Part shown: positions 7,632 through 16,700 of the stretch, one piece after another
How the letters are laid out: each line of letters begins with the position of its first letter
How positions within the stretch are numbered: position 1 is the first letter of the stretch
NCBI RefSeq assembly: GCF_006491645.1
Contig: NZ_VDCZ01000007.1
Span: forward strand, 1-64,000
Source of the DNA: Flavobacterium profundi
GTDB taxonomy: Bacteria; Bacteroidota; Bacteroidia; Flavobacteriales; Flavobacteriaceae
Length of the DNA stretch: 64,000 nt
Direction of reading: 5' to 3'
Program-made: the position numbers and the translations under genes
Notes under the pieces: generated by a model
Seen by the model: the letters and a program-made list of their open reading frames with translations, nothing else
What the model was told of the DNA's origin: nothing
Databases searched by the model: none

Positions 7632-9467
7632 ATGAAAAAACAGTTGCGTGTTTTATTACTATTAGCCAGTACTATTGTTTTTGGTCAATCTACTCCTGAT
7701 GAGTTAGATTATTTTATTCAATTTAATGGAAATCAGTTTTCTAAAAAAGTAACCTTAGATGAAATATTAAATCATGATGCTTTAAAAAAGATTACCAATT
7801 CCAAATCTGATTTTAATATTAAAGAATACTTGTCTTTTGTTAATTTGGATAAAAATACTGTTATTCATGGAAATTATACTTCGGACAGTCGTCCTTTTTA
7901 TCAAATTACAATTCCCATTAAAAACAGTCAAGACCTTAAAAATTTTATCATAAATCAAATCAGTAATAAAGGTCAGGATTCAATACCTCCGTCTGTAGTT
8001 GAATATGAAAACTATACTGTTTATACAAATCCGAAGGAGTCAGTATCAATGGCATGGAATAAAGAATATTTGATTTTTATGGAGTTTCTTAAACCTAGGT
8101 TAACTCATGATAATTATTCGAATTTATATGACATTCCCTATCCAGATTATGAAGAGCCAGTTGTAGTGGAAGAAACAGAAGAAATAGAAGAAGAAGTTGT
8201 AGTAGAAGAAGAATCGCCTGCAGAATGGGAAGAAGAGGGTGAAGATCCAGTTGTTTTCATTGAAAATTATGATTATGAAAAGGAAAATGAAGCGTATTTG
8301 AAACAACTAGAAGCAGAAAGACTAGAGCGCATTGTTTTACAACAAGAACATATTGCTTTCTTGTTTGAAAATGGTTTTAACGTACCAACATCCGATAAAA
8401 TTACAACTAAAGCAGATATTTCGGCTTGGATAAATTATCAATCTGTTTTCAATTCTATAAAAGATTTTTCAGGCATTATACAATCGATAGCAAAAGGATC
8501 TAGAGATTTTAGTACAGATGATATTGATAGTTTTATTAAAGGAGTTAATTTTAATATGTATTTTGATAATGACCAAGCGAGAATGGAACAAATAGTAGAA
8601 TATTCCAGTCCGTTAGCTTCTCTTATGAAAAAAGTAGTCAATAGAAAAGTAAACAAGAATATTTTTAAGTATTTTCCAAATGAAGCGCCTTTAGCTTATA
8701 TGAGTTATCATATTAATTCGGAAGAAGCATTAAATGGTTTTCCAGCGATTACGGCACAAATGTATCCAGAGAATAAATTCTTGCAAAGAGAAGATTTAGA
8801 ATTACTAACTGATTTTATAGGAACACTGTTAGATGAAAAAGCAATTGCTTCTTTAATGGATGGTGATTTTACATTTTTCTTGCATGATATTTCACAAACT
8901 GAATATACGTACACTTCCTATGAATATGATGAAAATTATGAAGAGACTGCAATTGAAAAAACAGATACAAGGAATACTCCCATTTTTACATTTGTATGTA
9001 CTTCCACACACAAAACAATGGGTCAAAAGTTGTTGAATTTAGCTGAAAGAAAAGGAGGTCTTATAAAAGAAAACAACTATTATAAGGTTAGAGGTGTAGA
9101 AAATGAGTTAGGAGATTTAAGAATTCTAAAAGATGGAGATGTTATGGTAATAACCAATGGATTTAACTACATCAATCGACCGAATGCTTCACTTAGTTCG
9201 CAATTCAAACAACAAATGAAGTACAATTTTGCCTTTGGTAACTTAAACATGAAAGATTTGATGGCACAATTAGCAGCCAAAGAACATTCTAATAAAGATA
9301 AGGATAAGATGCACAAAGTAAGTGAGCAATTTGAAACGTTACAGTTTCAATCGTCTAAGAAGATTGAAAACAACAAATTACAAATTGAGATGAGTTTGCA
9401 TTCTTCAGCTGCCGATAAAAACATCATTTTACAAACCTTAGATTTAATTTCTATTTTGAATAATTAA
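7632..9467 (+). CDS. hypothetical exported protein, DUF4836-like in appearance
   Basis: 611 residues with a signal peptide (cleavage likely after VFGQ, about residue 19). The body resembles large secreted Bacteroidota proteins of the DUF4836 type, but that assignment is tentative. A very acidic low-complexity segment spans about residues 176-212 (runs of EE, VVVEE, WEEEGEDP), which may bind cations or act as a spacer. The N-terminal half has several beta-strand-like segments; the end (SLHSSAADKNIILQTLDLISIL) is helical. It forms an operon with the lipoprotein 2 bases upstream and ends at a strong bidirectional terminator. Function unknown. Confidence 0.75.
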   Translation: MKKQLRVLLLLASTIVFGQSTPDELDYFIQFNGNQFSKKVTLDEILNHDALKKITNSKSDFNIKEYLSFVNLDKNTVIHGNYTSDSRPFYQITIPIKNSQDLKNFIINQISNKGQDSIPPSVVEYENYTVYTNPKESVSMAWNKEYLIFMEFLKPRLTHDNYSNLYDIPYPDYEEPVVVEETEEIEEEVVVEEESPAEWEEEGEDPVVFIENYDYEKENEAYLKQLEAERLERIVLQQEHIAFLFENGFNVPTSDKITTKADISAWINYQSVFNSIKDFSGIIQSIAKGSRDFSTDDIDSFIKGVNFNMYFDNDQARMEQIVEYSSPLASLMKKVVNRKVNKNIFKYFPNEAPLAYMSYHINSEEALNGFPAITAQMYPENKFLQREDLELLTDFIGTLLDEKAIASLMDGDFTFFLHDISQTEYTYTSYEYDENYEETAIEKTDTRNTPIFTFVCTSTHKTMGQKLLNLAERKGGLIKENNYYKVRGVENELGDLRILKDGDVMVITNGFNYINRPNASLSSQFKQQMKYNFAFGNLNMKDLMAQLAAKEHSNKDKDKMHKVSEQFETLQFQSSKKIENNKLQIEMSLHSSAADKNIILQTLDLISILNN

Positions 9468-9488
9468 AATAGAATGTAGTAAAAGCTA

Positions 9489-9522
9489 AAAACCGTATTT
9501 GTCATTAAACAAATACGGTTTT
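9489..9522. terminator. bidirectional terminator between convergent genes
   Basis: Perfect 13-bp arms (AAAACCGTATTTG and complement) with an 8-nt loop and T-rich tracts on both sides. It lies between the stop codons of the rightward gene ending at 9467 and the leftward gene ending at 9528, and can serve both. Confidence 0.85.
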
Positions 9523-9527
9523 GTTTT

Positions 9528-10556
9528 TTAGAATATTTTCTTTTCAAGTAATTCAAATACTTTTTTTATTTTCTTATTTTCTTTAAAACGATAGCCTACA
9601 AAAAAATCGATATACAATTTGGAGTTAATTAATTCAGCGGTTTTGGAATTGTCGTATTGATAATCTCTAAAATTTACTTTAAACCCACCAAATAAATTCT
9701 TGTTATTATATCCTAATGCTAAATTTAAATCCAAATTAAAATTCATATTAAGAGATTTTATGATGGTTTGTTCATCGGTTGCCTTTTCGTAATAATAACT
9801 TCTTGAATTATTTAATCCGATTCCTGGATGTGCTCCTAAAGTGGCAAACCATTTTCTACTTAATATGAAATTATGCATGTAACCGTATTGAAACAAAGCA
9901 TCAAACGAATACACTTTCAACAATGATTTCTCCTTTTCATCCACTCTTTTCGATTTTAATGTATTGAAATAATAACCAATAGAAGGGATAAAACTTCCTG
10001 CATTTCTAACTTGCCTTTCAGTCATGTTTTCAAACGCCCGATATGAAAAATTATTATTCATTATGTAAAATGTTTTTCCACCAATAGTTCGAATTTCTAG
10101 TTGAGGATAAACATCTAAAGGAGTAGATTGTAGTGGACTTTCTACATAAAACCCACGTGTATTTTTAAAATCGACTTCCTGTCGCAATCGATCGGTATAA
10201 AAAAATTTAAAACTTAAATCCAAGGTTTTGGTTTCGCCATAAACGGATTCATCTTTCGCATAAAAATTGGGCGAATAAGAAATGAAAAGGCCTAGGAATT
10301 TATAATCAAATGAAAAACGCAGTTTTGTTTTTTGGTTGGGAACAAATTTACTTTCGTTTCCAAATGCGCGATTCAAATTAGGAATGGAATAGTTGTCTAC
10401 ATCACTATTCAAATCTATTTTGAAAATCATTTTATCGAAGTAATTTATGCGATATTCTGGATTGTATTTGTGGTTTTTTGCGTGTAAAATTGCCCCTTCA
10501 TCTTGAGCATAAAGACGAAAACAAAGTATTAATATGAAGCCAAAATAGAATTTCAA
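9528..10556 (-). CDS. DUF4421-like outer-membrane protein
   Basis: 342 residues with a signal peptide (ending near LYAQD, residue 18). The sequence is dominated by alternating beta strands rich in Tyr and Phe and ends with a strand pattern (YIDFFVGYRFKENKK), consistent with an outer-membrane barrel of the DUF4421 type. It starts 10 bases downstream of hemF on the same strand, so it is probably the last gene of the haem transcript. The shared operon is the only clue linking it to tetrapyrroles. The family assignment comes from overall pattern and is moderately sure. Confidence 0.7.
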   Translation of the reverse strand: MKFYFGFILILCFRLYAQDEGAILHAKNHKYNPEYRINYFDKMIFKIDLNSDVDNYSIPNLNRAFGNESKFVPNQKTKLRFSFDYKFLGLFISYSPNFYAKDESVYGETKTLDLSFKFFYTDRLRQEVDFKNTRGFYVESPLQSTPLDVYPQLEIRTIGGKTFYIMNNNFSYRAFENMTERQVRNAGSFIPSIGYYFNTLKSKRVDEKEKSLLKVYSFDALFQYGYMHNFILSRKWFATLGAHPGIGLNNSRSYYYEKATDEQTIIKSLNMNFNLDLNLALGYNNKNLFGGFKVNFRDYQYDNSKTAELINSKLYIDFFVGYRFKENKKIKKVFELLEKKIF

Positions 10557-10566
10557 TTGCTTCTTT

Positions 10567-11469
10567 TTATATCCAATCCTTCGGATTTTCTAGTACTTCA
10601 ATTAGTCTTGCTTCGTTGCTTCCCTCTTTCGGATGGTAATTATAAACCCATTGTACATGAGGAGGCAAACTCATTAAAATACTCTCAATTCTACCATTTG
10701 TTTTCAACCCAAACAAAGTACCTTTGTCATGTACTAAATTAAACTCAACATAACGACCTCGACGAATTTCTTGCCAGTTTCTTTGTTCGTGAGTATAACT
10801 TAGATTTTTTCTTTTTTCAACAATAGGTAAATAAGCGCTTAGGAAACTATTTCCAACTTCGGTTACAAACGCATACCAATTTTCCATAGAAAAGGTCTCC
10901 GTTTCTTTGCAATAATCAAAAAATAAACCACCGATTCCTCTAGCTTCATTACGATGCGCATTCCAAAAATACGCATCACATTGTTTTTTAAATTTTGGAT
11001 AGAAAGTTGGATCATGTTTGTCACAAGCGGTTTTACAAGTTTGATGAAAATGAATAGCATCTTCTTCAAAAAGGTAATAAGGGGTTAAGTCTTGACCGCC
11101 ACCAAACCAACTGTTGATAATAGTTCCATGCTCATCATACATTTCAAAATACCTCCAATTTGCATGAACGGTTGGAACCATTGGGTTTTTAGGATGAATG
11201 ACTAAACTTAATCCACAAGCAAAAAAATCAGCTTCACCTACATTGAACAATTTTTGCATTGAATCGGGTAATTTTCCATGAACAGCAGAAATATTAACAC
11301 CTCCTTTTTCAAAAACAGTACCGTTTTCAATCACACGAGTTCTTCCACCACCACCTTCAGGTCTTGTCCATAAATCTTCTTTAAAAAATGCATTTCCATC
11401 GGCTTTTTCTAAACCTTTGCAAATTTGATCTTGTAAATGTTGTATGTATGCGTAAAATTTATTTTTCAT
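10567..11469 (-). CDS. hemF: oxygen-dependent coproporphyrinogen III oxidase
   Basis: Converts coproporphyrinogen III to protoporphyrinogen IX using O2, so haem synthesis here has an aerobic route. About 300 residues. Conserved blocks are RPEGGGGRTRV, VIHPKNPMVPTVHANWRYFE, WFGGGQDLTPYY, GIGGLFFDY and GRYVEFNLVHDKGT. I chose the ATG at 11469 (MKNKFYAY). A longer frame opens at 11490, but that adds only MRLKTEN, encoded in repetitive intergenic DNA beside a hairpin. It follows hemE by 60 bases and precedes the DUF4421 gene by 10. No oxygen-independent hemN is seen in this window. Confidence 0.96.
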   Translation of the reverse strand: MKNKFYAYIQHLQDQICKGLEKADGNAFFKEDLWTRPEGGGGRTRVIENGTVFEKGGVNISAVHGKLPDSMQKLFNVGEADFFACGLSLVIHPKNPMVPTVHANWRYFEMYDEHGTIINSWFGGGQDLTPYYLFEEDAIHFHQTCKTACDKHDPTFYPKFKKQCDAYFWNAHRNEARGIGGLFFDYCKETETFSMENWYAFVTEVGNSFLSAYLPIVEKRKNLSYTHEQRNWQEIRRGRYVEFNLVHDKGTLFGLKTNGRIESILMSLPPHVQWVYNYHPKEGSNEARLIEVLENPKDWI

Positions 11470-11491
11470 GTTCTCAGTTTTCAATCGCAAT

Positions 11492-11525
11492 TTTCAGTCG
11501 CAGTATCTGATTACTGAGACTGAAA
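11492..11525 (-). repeat. imperfect hairpin between hemE and hemF
   Basis: Arms TTTCAGTC/GACTGAAA (8 bp), a G/A mismatch, then CAGTA/TACTG (5 bp) around a 6-nt loop. It begins 4 bases past the hemE stop and has no strong T run after it. Related half-sites (TTTTCAATCGCAATTTTCAG) lie next to it towards hemF. It could be an RNA processing or stability element or a small dispersed repeat. Confidence 0.55.
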
Positions 11526-11529
11526 CTGC

Positions 11530-12555
11530 CTACTGTTTATACTCTTTAACCGCTTCCACAAAGGCTTTTGCATGATCCACTGGAATATTTGGTAAGATAC
11601 CATGGCCTAAGTTTACTACATAATTGTCTTTTCCAAATTCGTCAATCATTTCGTGCACCATTTTCTTAATCACAGGAATTGGAGATAATAATCTCGAAGG
11701 ATCAAAATTTCCTTGTAACGTTTTCTTTCCACCTGTTAAATATCTAGCATTTCTTGGAGAACATGTCCAATCTACTCCAATGGCAGCTGCTTTGGATTTT
11801 GACATATCATTTAAAGCAAACCAGCATCCTTTACCAAATACAATTACTTTAGTTTCATCGGCTAAAGCTTCTACAATTTGGTTAATATAGTACCATGAGA
11901 ATTCGGTATAATCTGCAGGTGAAAGCATTCCACCCCAAGAGTCAAAAACTTGAACCGCATTTACACCATGCTTTACTTTCTCTTTTAAATAAAGAATTGT
12001 AGTATCTGTAATTTTTTGTAGTAATTGATGTGCTGCAACTGGGTTTGAAAAACAAAAACCTTTGGCTTTATCAAAACTTTTGGAACCTTTTCCTTCTACT
12101 GCATAACAGAAAATAGTCCATGGAGAGCCTGCAAAACCGATTAAAGGAACTTCATTGTCTAACTTTTCACGAGTCATGTCTATGGCATCCATAACATAAC
12201 CCAAAGTTTCATTAATATCTGGGATAAAAACGTTATCTACGTCACTCGCTTTACGAATTGGATTTGGTAAAACAGGACCAATATTATCTTGTAATTCCAC
12301 TTGTATTCCCATTGCTTGCGGTACCACTAAAATATCTGAAAACAAGATAGCTGCATCTGGTTTTATAATGCGAATAGGTTGTACTGTAATTTCTGATGCT
12401 AATTCAGGAGTTTTACAACGGGTGAAGAAATCATATTTTTCTTTGATAGCCATAAATTCTGGTAAATATCTACCAGCTTGACGCATCATCCAAACAGGTG
12501 GGCGCTCCACTGTTTCATTATTTAAGGCTTTTAAAAACAAATCGTTTTTTATCAT
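11530..12555 (-). CDS. hemE: uroporphyrinogen III decarboxylase
   Basis: Removes four acetate carboxyls from uroporphyrinogen III to give coproporphyrinogen III in the cytosol. The 341 residues match the family. Signature blocks are [17 protein letters not shown] (residues 18-34, with substrate-contacting Arg), [41 protein letters not shown] and [12 protein letters not shown] near the C-terminus. It is the sixth gene of the leftward hemA unit, 57 bases after hemD. The product feeds HemF directly downstream. Confidence 0.97.
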   Translation of the reverse strand: MIKNDLFLKALNNETVERPPVWMMRQAGRYLPEFMAIKEKYDFFTRCKTPELASEITVQPIRIIKPDAAILFSDILVVPQAMGIQVELQDNIGPVLPNPIRKASDVDNVFIPDINETLGYVMDAIDMTREKLDNEVPLIGFAGSPWTIFCYAVEGKGSKSFDKAKGFCFSNPVAAHQLLQKITDTTILYLKEKVKHGVNAVQVFDSWGGMLSPADYTEFSWYYINQIVEALADETKVIVFGKGCWFALNDMSKSKAAAIGVDWTCSPRNARYLTGGKKTLQGNFDPSRLLSPIPVIKKMVHEMIDEFGKDNYVVNLGHGILPNIPVDHAKAFVEAVKEYKQ

Positions 12556-12612
12556 TATTTTTTATTTTTTAAATATCTGATTCTGGTTTTGATTCTAAAG
12601 ATTCTATTAATA

Positions 12613-13284
12613 TTAAGAATTATAATAATGTATTACCTCTTCGATTACACTTTCAACAGAAGGTTCATTGGCAATAATAATTTTATCAGTCGCTATAGAA
12701 GTACTGTTTTTTTCTAAGCTTTGAGCTGTAGTATTTCCAATACAAAAACAAACTTGATTTTGAATGGTGTTTTTTTCCAAAAAACTTTCTACAGCAGATG
12801 GACTAAAAAATAAAATGGCAGCTGTTTCCAAAACAATTCGTTTGGGTTGCAAAATTGTTTTATAGGTGGTAATTTCTTCTAATCGAATTTTTTTATCTAA
12901 AAGTTTTTTGGGTAAAATCTCTTTGCGCAAGTTTCCAGAGAAAAAAGTAAATGTTTTTTGAAAGTACTTTTCACAAATGGTTTCGGCTAGAGTATTGGCA
13001 TCTTTTTCATGACGTATTACATGAAATCCATTTGTTTCCAAAAGTTTTTTTGTTTTTTCACCTACACAAAAACAATCTTTATCTTTTAAGGCTTCAATAT
13101 TTTTACTTTTTAAAACGCTCTTAACAGCATTTTTACTCGTAAAAATAAGGCATTCATTAATTTTATTTCCAACAAATTTCAGCCATTTGATTTTGATAAA
13201 GTCGGCATGAATGAGTGCAAATTTTTTTTGATCAAATAAAGCAAGTTGTTTTTTGTTAAGTTCTTTTGTACTTAAAATAACCAT
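12613..13284 (-). CDS. hemD: uroporphyrinogen III synthase
   Basis: Cyclises hydroxymethylbilane to uroporphyrinogen III with inversion of ring D. The 223 residues fit this short, poorly conserved family; the bilobal pattern is seen in FTSKNAVKSVL (N-lobe), FFSGNLRKEILPKKL and ILFFSPSAVESFL (C-lobe). Position strengthens the call: it sits between hemC and hemE in the same transcript, where the reaction belongs. Its ATG directly follows the trkA stop with no spacer, so translation is probably coupled to trkA. Confidence 0.93.
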   Translation of the reverse strand: MVILSTKELNKKQLALFDQKKFALIHADFIKIKWLKFVGNKINECLIFTSKNAVKSVLKSKNIEALKDKDCFCVGEKTKKLLETNGFHVIRHEKDANTLAETICEKYFQKTFTFFSGNLRKEILPKKLLDKKIRLEEITTYKTILQPKRIVLETAAILFFSPSAVESFLEKNTIQNQVCFCIGNTTAQSLEKNSTSIATDKIIIANEPSVESVIEEVIHYYNS

Positions 13285-14001
13285 TTATATTTTTTTATTT
13301 CTCAAATCATATTCTTCTTGACCCATACAGTAATTTTCGATGTCTTTGTTGTTTCCGTAAACCACTAAAATATCATCTTCTTTCACAATCGTTTCTGGAT
13401 TAGGTCTTCCAATAGATTCCTTCACTATTGTTTTTTTACCAATTAAGTTACGTTTTTCTTTCTTACGAATGATAGTAACTAATGTTAAGCTATACTTGTC
13501 TACAGAGTCTAATTCGCCTAAAGTTTTGCCATAAAATTCTTTTTTAGCACGTACTTCAGAAATTGTAAAATTGTTATCCAATTGGTAATTTTCTAAAGTA
13601 GATTTAAAATTAATTTGTTTGGTTAAACGATCTGCAGAATCTTGTTCGGGATGAATGATACTGTAAATACCCATGGCTTCCAAAACTGTATCGTGTATGG
13701 GAGACAACGCTCTACTGATGATTTTCACATCACTTAATTTTTTAATAATCGCAGTAGTTATAATGGCAGCACCTTCATTCTCACCTATGGCTACTACTAC
13801 TTTATCTGAATCTTTTAGAGGAACAGCATCATAGGCTAATTCATTGGTGGAATCCATACAAATGGCATGTGAAATTTTATCTTTTACTAAATTCACTTTA
13901 TCCATTTGTTTGTCTATTCCAATCACTTCATTACCTGTTTCTGTCAAACTTAAAGCGAGTGACATTCCAAAATTTCCAAGTCCAAAAACAATTATTTTCA
14001 T
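13285..14001 (-). CDS. Trk/Ktr K+ uptake regulatory subunit (RCK protein)
   Basis: Cytosolic nucleotide-binding gating subunit of a Trk/Ktr potassium channel-like transporter. The 238 residues open with a Rossmann motif (FGLGNFGMSLALSL, residues 6-19) ending in the acidic VIGID that binds the ribose. An RCK_C domain follows (about 145-230, with LGELDSVDKYSLTLV and DDILVVYGNN). It is a single-copy RCK protein, thus nearer KtrA than the double TrkA of Escherichia coli. It lies 11 bases after its membrane partner and is flush with hemD downstream, inside the haem operon. Confidence 0.93.
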   Translation of the reverse strand: MKIIVFGLGNFGMSLALSLTETGNEVIGIDKQMDKVNLVKDKISHAICMDSTNELAYDAVPLKDSDKVVVAIGENEGAAIITTAIIKKLSDVKIISRALSPIHDTVLEAMGIYSIIHPEQDSADRLTKQINFKSTLENYQLDNNFTISEVRAKKEFYGKTLGELDSVDKYSLTLVTIIRKKEKRNLIGKKTIVKESIGRPNPETIVKEDDILVVYGNNKDIENYCMGQEEYDLRNKKI

Positions 14002-14012
14002 TTGAAATTTTT

Positions 14013-15755
14013 TTAGTTAATCAAAATATTTTCTTTGGGATACTCATAAAATTGATGGTTCATTTGTCTAAGTAAACCAATCATTAAATTGAGCATTCCT
14101 ATTCGTCCTATAAACATTACCGCAATAATCACATATTTACTAGGTTCCGATAAGGTAGGTGTAAAATTTAAACTTAAACCTACGGTACTGTATGCTGAGA
14201 AACATTCAAAAACAACCGTTAATACAGGAGTGTCTTTGGGTTCAAAAATAAGCAAAGCCATAATTGCCATACCAATTACAATTAATGAAATACATAAAAT
14301 GGCAAAGGCTCTAGATGTAGATTCACTTGTAATTCTTCTGCCAAAAATTTGAATTCTACTTTTTCCTTTTGCAACCGCAAATATATTTAAAGTGGCTAAA
14401 GCAAAAGTACTTGTTTTAACACCACCTCCAGTGGATGCAGGTGACGCTCCAATCCACATTAAAAAAATAATAAATAATAAAGAAGGAACCGTCATACTCG
14501 TATAATCTACTACATTAAAACCAGCAGTTCTTGGGGTTACCGAACTAAAAGCCGCATTAGTAATTTTACCAAAAACCGTTGGATGTTCTAGCAAGGTATT
14601 GTTGTATTCCGAAATAAATAAAAACACCCAACCCCCAAATAAAAGAATGATAGTGGTGTAAATAACAATTTTAGTATTTAAAGTAATTACAGGGACTTGT
14701 TTGTGAATCAATTTTTTATCAAATAATTCTAAAACATACGTTTTTAAATAGCGATAAAAATTAAAAATGATATTATGTCCTAATCCTCCAAAAACAATAA
14801 GTATCATAATTATCCATTGGAAATAATAATAAAAACGAATACTTTCGTCGTATAATCCATTAGAAAAAATGGAAAAACCGGCATTGCAAAATGCTGATAT
14901 CGAGTGAAATAAAGAAAAGAATAATTTGTTTGTTATGGCATAATTATTCGCAATGGAAGAATAAATAAATAAGGCTCCAATAATCTCTACACTAACCGTA
15001 AAAATAACCACATTTAAAGCAGCTCTAAATACATCTTTTAAGCCTTCTTGAGCAATAAAGTCTTTGGTATTTAGCCCTTCTTTAAACGACGAACTACCTC
15101 TAAAGAAAAAAGCAAAGAAAGAAGTAAAAGTTAAAATACCAATTCCACCCAACTGAATCAACACTAAAATAATAGATTGACCAACAGTCGTAAAATCAAC
15201 TCCTGTATCTACTACCGCTAAACCAGTAACACAAACGGCACTGGTTGCTGTAAATAAAGCATTGGTAAAACTTATTCCATTCGTGGTGGCACTGGGTAAC
15301 ATTAATAAAAAAGCGCCTGACAAAGCTAAAATTAAGAAGCTACCTACAAATACAATAGCTGGATTGAAATAAATGTCATAAATGTGACGTACCAAGACTA
15401 GTAATCGTAGAAGGAAATACATAATTAAACCGCCTTCTAAAACTGGTTTGATTTTTTGTAAAATGTAGTGGTAACTAAAATCGGTATTTAAAAGAGCAAT
15501 AATTAAAGATATAGCCAATAAAAGTGAAATGATAATCATGTTCACTAAGGCCACTTTTTTATTACTTTTATACTTATAAATAAAGAACTTAAAAGTATTA
15601 AAGACTAACAATAGAATGGTCAGAATAATTAACCCAATAACATGTGGACTATTGAAATTCTCTGCAAAGTCATAGCCAAAATCAAAGACTATAAAAAGCA
15701 GTACAATAATATCAAAAAACCTATAAATATAATTGAGTAATGATTCTCTTTCCAT
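14013..15755 (-). CDS. TrkH/KtrB-type K+ uptake membrane subunit
   Basis: Inner-membrane K+ (possibly Na+-coupled) translocation subunit. 580 residues. An N-terminal extension of about 130 residues with roughly four membrane segments precedes the pore core. The four pore-loop filters are visible: ATSAVCVTGLAVVD, FHSISAFCNAGFS, GASPASTGGGVKTST and FSAYSTVGLS. The start at 15755 follows hemC by 14 bases and the RCK partner comes 11 bases later, so the pair is part of the hem transcript. It is longer than typical KtrB (about 450) because of the extra N-terminal domain. Confidence 0.93.
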   Translation of the reverse strand: MERESLLNYIYRFFDIIVLLFIVFDFGYDFAENFNSPHVIGLIILTILLLVFNTFKFFIYKYKSNKKVALVNMIIISLLLAISLIIALLNTDFSYHYILQKIKPVLEGGLIMYFLLRLLVLVRHIYDIYFNPAIVFVGSFLILALSGAFLLMLPSATTNGISFTNALFTATSAVCVTGLAVVDTGVDFTTVGQSIILVLIQLGGIGILTFTSFFAFFFRGSSSFKEGLNTKDFIAQEGLKDVFRAALNVVIFTVSVEIIGALFIYSSIANNYAITNKLFFSLFHSISAFCNAGFSIFSNGLYDESIRFYYYFQWIIMILIVFGGLGHNIIFNFYRYLKTYVLELFDKKLIHKQVPVITLNTKIVIYTTIILLFGGWVFLFISEYNNTLLEHPTVFGKITNAAFSSVTPRTAGFNVVDYTSMTVPSLLFIIFLMWIGASPASTGGGVKTSTFALATLNIFAVAKGKSRIQIFGRRITSESTSRAFAILCISLIVIGMAIMALLIFEPKDTPVLTVVFECFSAYSTVGLSLNFTPTLSEPSKYVIIAVMFIGRIGMLNLMIGLLRQMNHQFYEYPKENILIN

Positions 15756-15769
15756 TTTTTAGCAGTGAT

Positions 15770-16690
15770 TTATTTCACTTTCAATTGCGAACGAAGTTGC
15801 TGCATTAAAACGGCTCCTCCTTGTTCTAAAATTATTTGGGCACAATTTTCCCCAAAAGATTTATAATCAACAAAATTACAACTTTTTTTAATGTAATGTT
15901 TTTCTTTTCCGTCTAAAGAAAACAAGACACCTTCAAAAGAAATGGAATCCTTTTCTATAGTTGCTAGAGCACCTATTGGAGCGGTGCAACCACCTTCTAA
16001 AGTTTTCAAAAAGTTCCTTTCAATTGTAGTACAAATTTCAGTTTCTTTATGATTCAACTGCTGTAAAGCTTCTCTTGTATAAGTATCCTCTTCCATGGCT
16101 ACGACAAGCATTGCGCCTTGAGCAGGAGCAGGAATCATCCAATCTAAATTGATAAATGTGTCTGGTTTCAAATTAATTCGTTCTAAACCAGCAGCTGCAA
16201 AAATCGCACCATTCCAAGAATGATCGTGTAGTTTTTGCATTCTTGTATTCACATTTCCTCTTAAATCTTCAACTGTATGGCTAGGATATCGATGAAGCCA
16301 TTGGGCTTTTCTTCGTAAACTTCCTGTAGCAATAACTCCTTCTGTATTTAGAAAATCTACATTTCCTTTATGAACCAAAATATCTAAAGTGTTTGCTCTT
16401 TCTAAAACCGCTGCTTGAACAATTCCCTTGGGTAAACTTGTGGGAACATCTTTCATAGAATGTACCGCTATATCTACTTCGCCCTTTAGCATAGCAACAT
16501 CAAGAGTTTTGGTAAAAATTCCTGTAATTCCTAATTCATATAAAGGTTTGTCCAAGATAAGATCACCAGTAGATTTTACGGCAATAATTTCTGTGGTATA
16601 CCCTAATGCGTTAAGTTGATTTTGAACAGTATGTGCTTGCCAAAGAGCCAATTCACTATCACGGGTACCAATGCGTATTGTTTTTTTCAA
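15770..16690 (-). CDS. hemC: hydroxymethylbilane synthase (porphobilinogen deaminase)
   Basis: Polymerises four porphobilinogens into hydroxymethylbilane. The 306 residues match the family. RIGTRDSELALWQ (6-18) and HSMKDVP (77-83) line the active site. RRKAQ and RGNVNTR carry the conserved Arg residues. LEGGCTAPIGA holds the Cys (C235) that anchors the dipyrromethane cofactor. It starts 10 bases after hemA and is followed by trkH after 14 bases, so it is the second gene of the unit. Confidence 0.97.
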   Translation of the reverse strand: MKKTIRIGTRDSELALWQAHTVQNQLNALGYTTEIIAVKSTGDLILDKPLYELGITGIFTKTLDVAMLKGEVDIAVHSMKDVPTSLPKGIVQAAVLERANTLDILVHKGNVDFLNTEGVIATGSLRRKAQWLHRYPSHTVEDLRGNVNTRMQKLHDHSWNGAIFAAAGLERINLKPDTFINLDWMIPAPAQGAMLVVAMEEDTYTREALQQLNHKETEICTTIERNFLKTLEGGCTAPIGALATIEKDSISFEGVLFSLDGKEKHYIKKSCNFVDYKSFGENCAQIILEQGGAVLMQQLRSQLKVK

Positions 16691-16700
16691 AAGAAGTAAT

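Noticed and set aside
8150-8250. GAA-rich repetitive DNA taken at first as a tandem repeat
   Set aside because: It is irregular and reads as a Glu-rich segment of the exported protein; codon bias rather than a DNA repeat.
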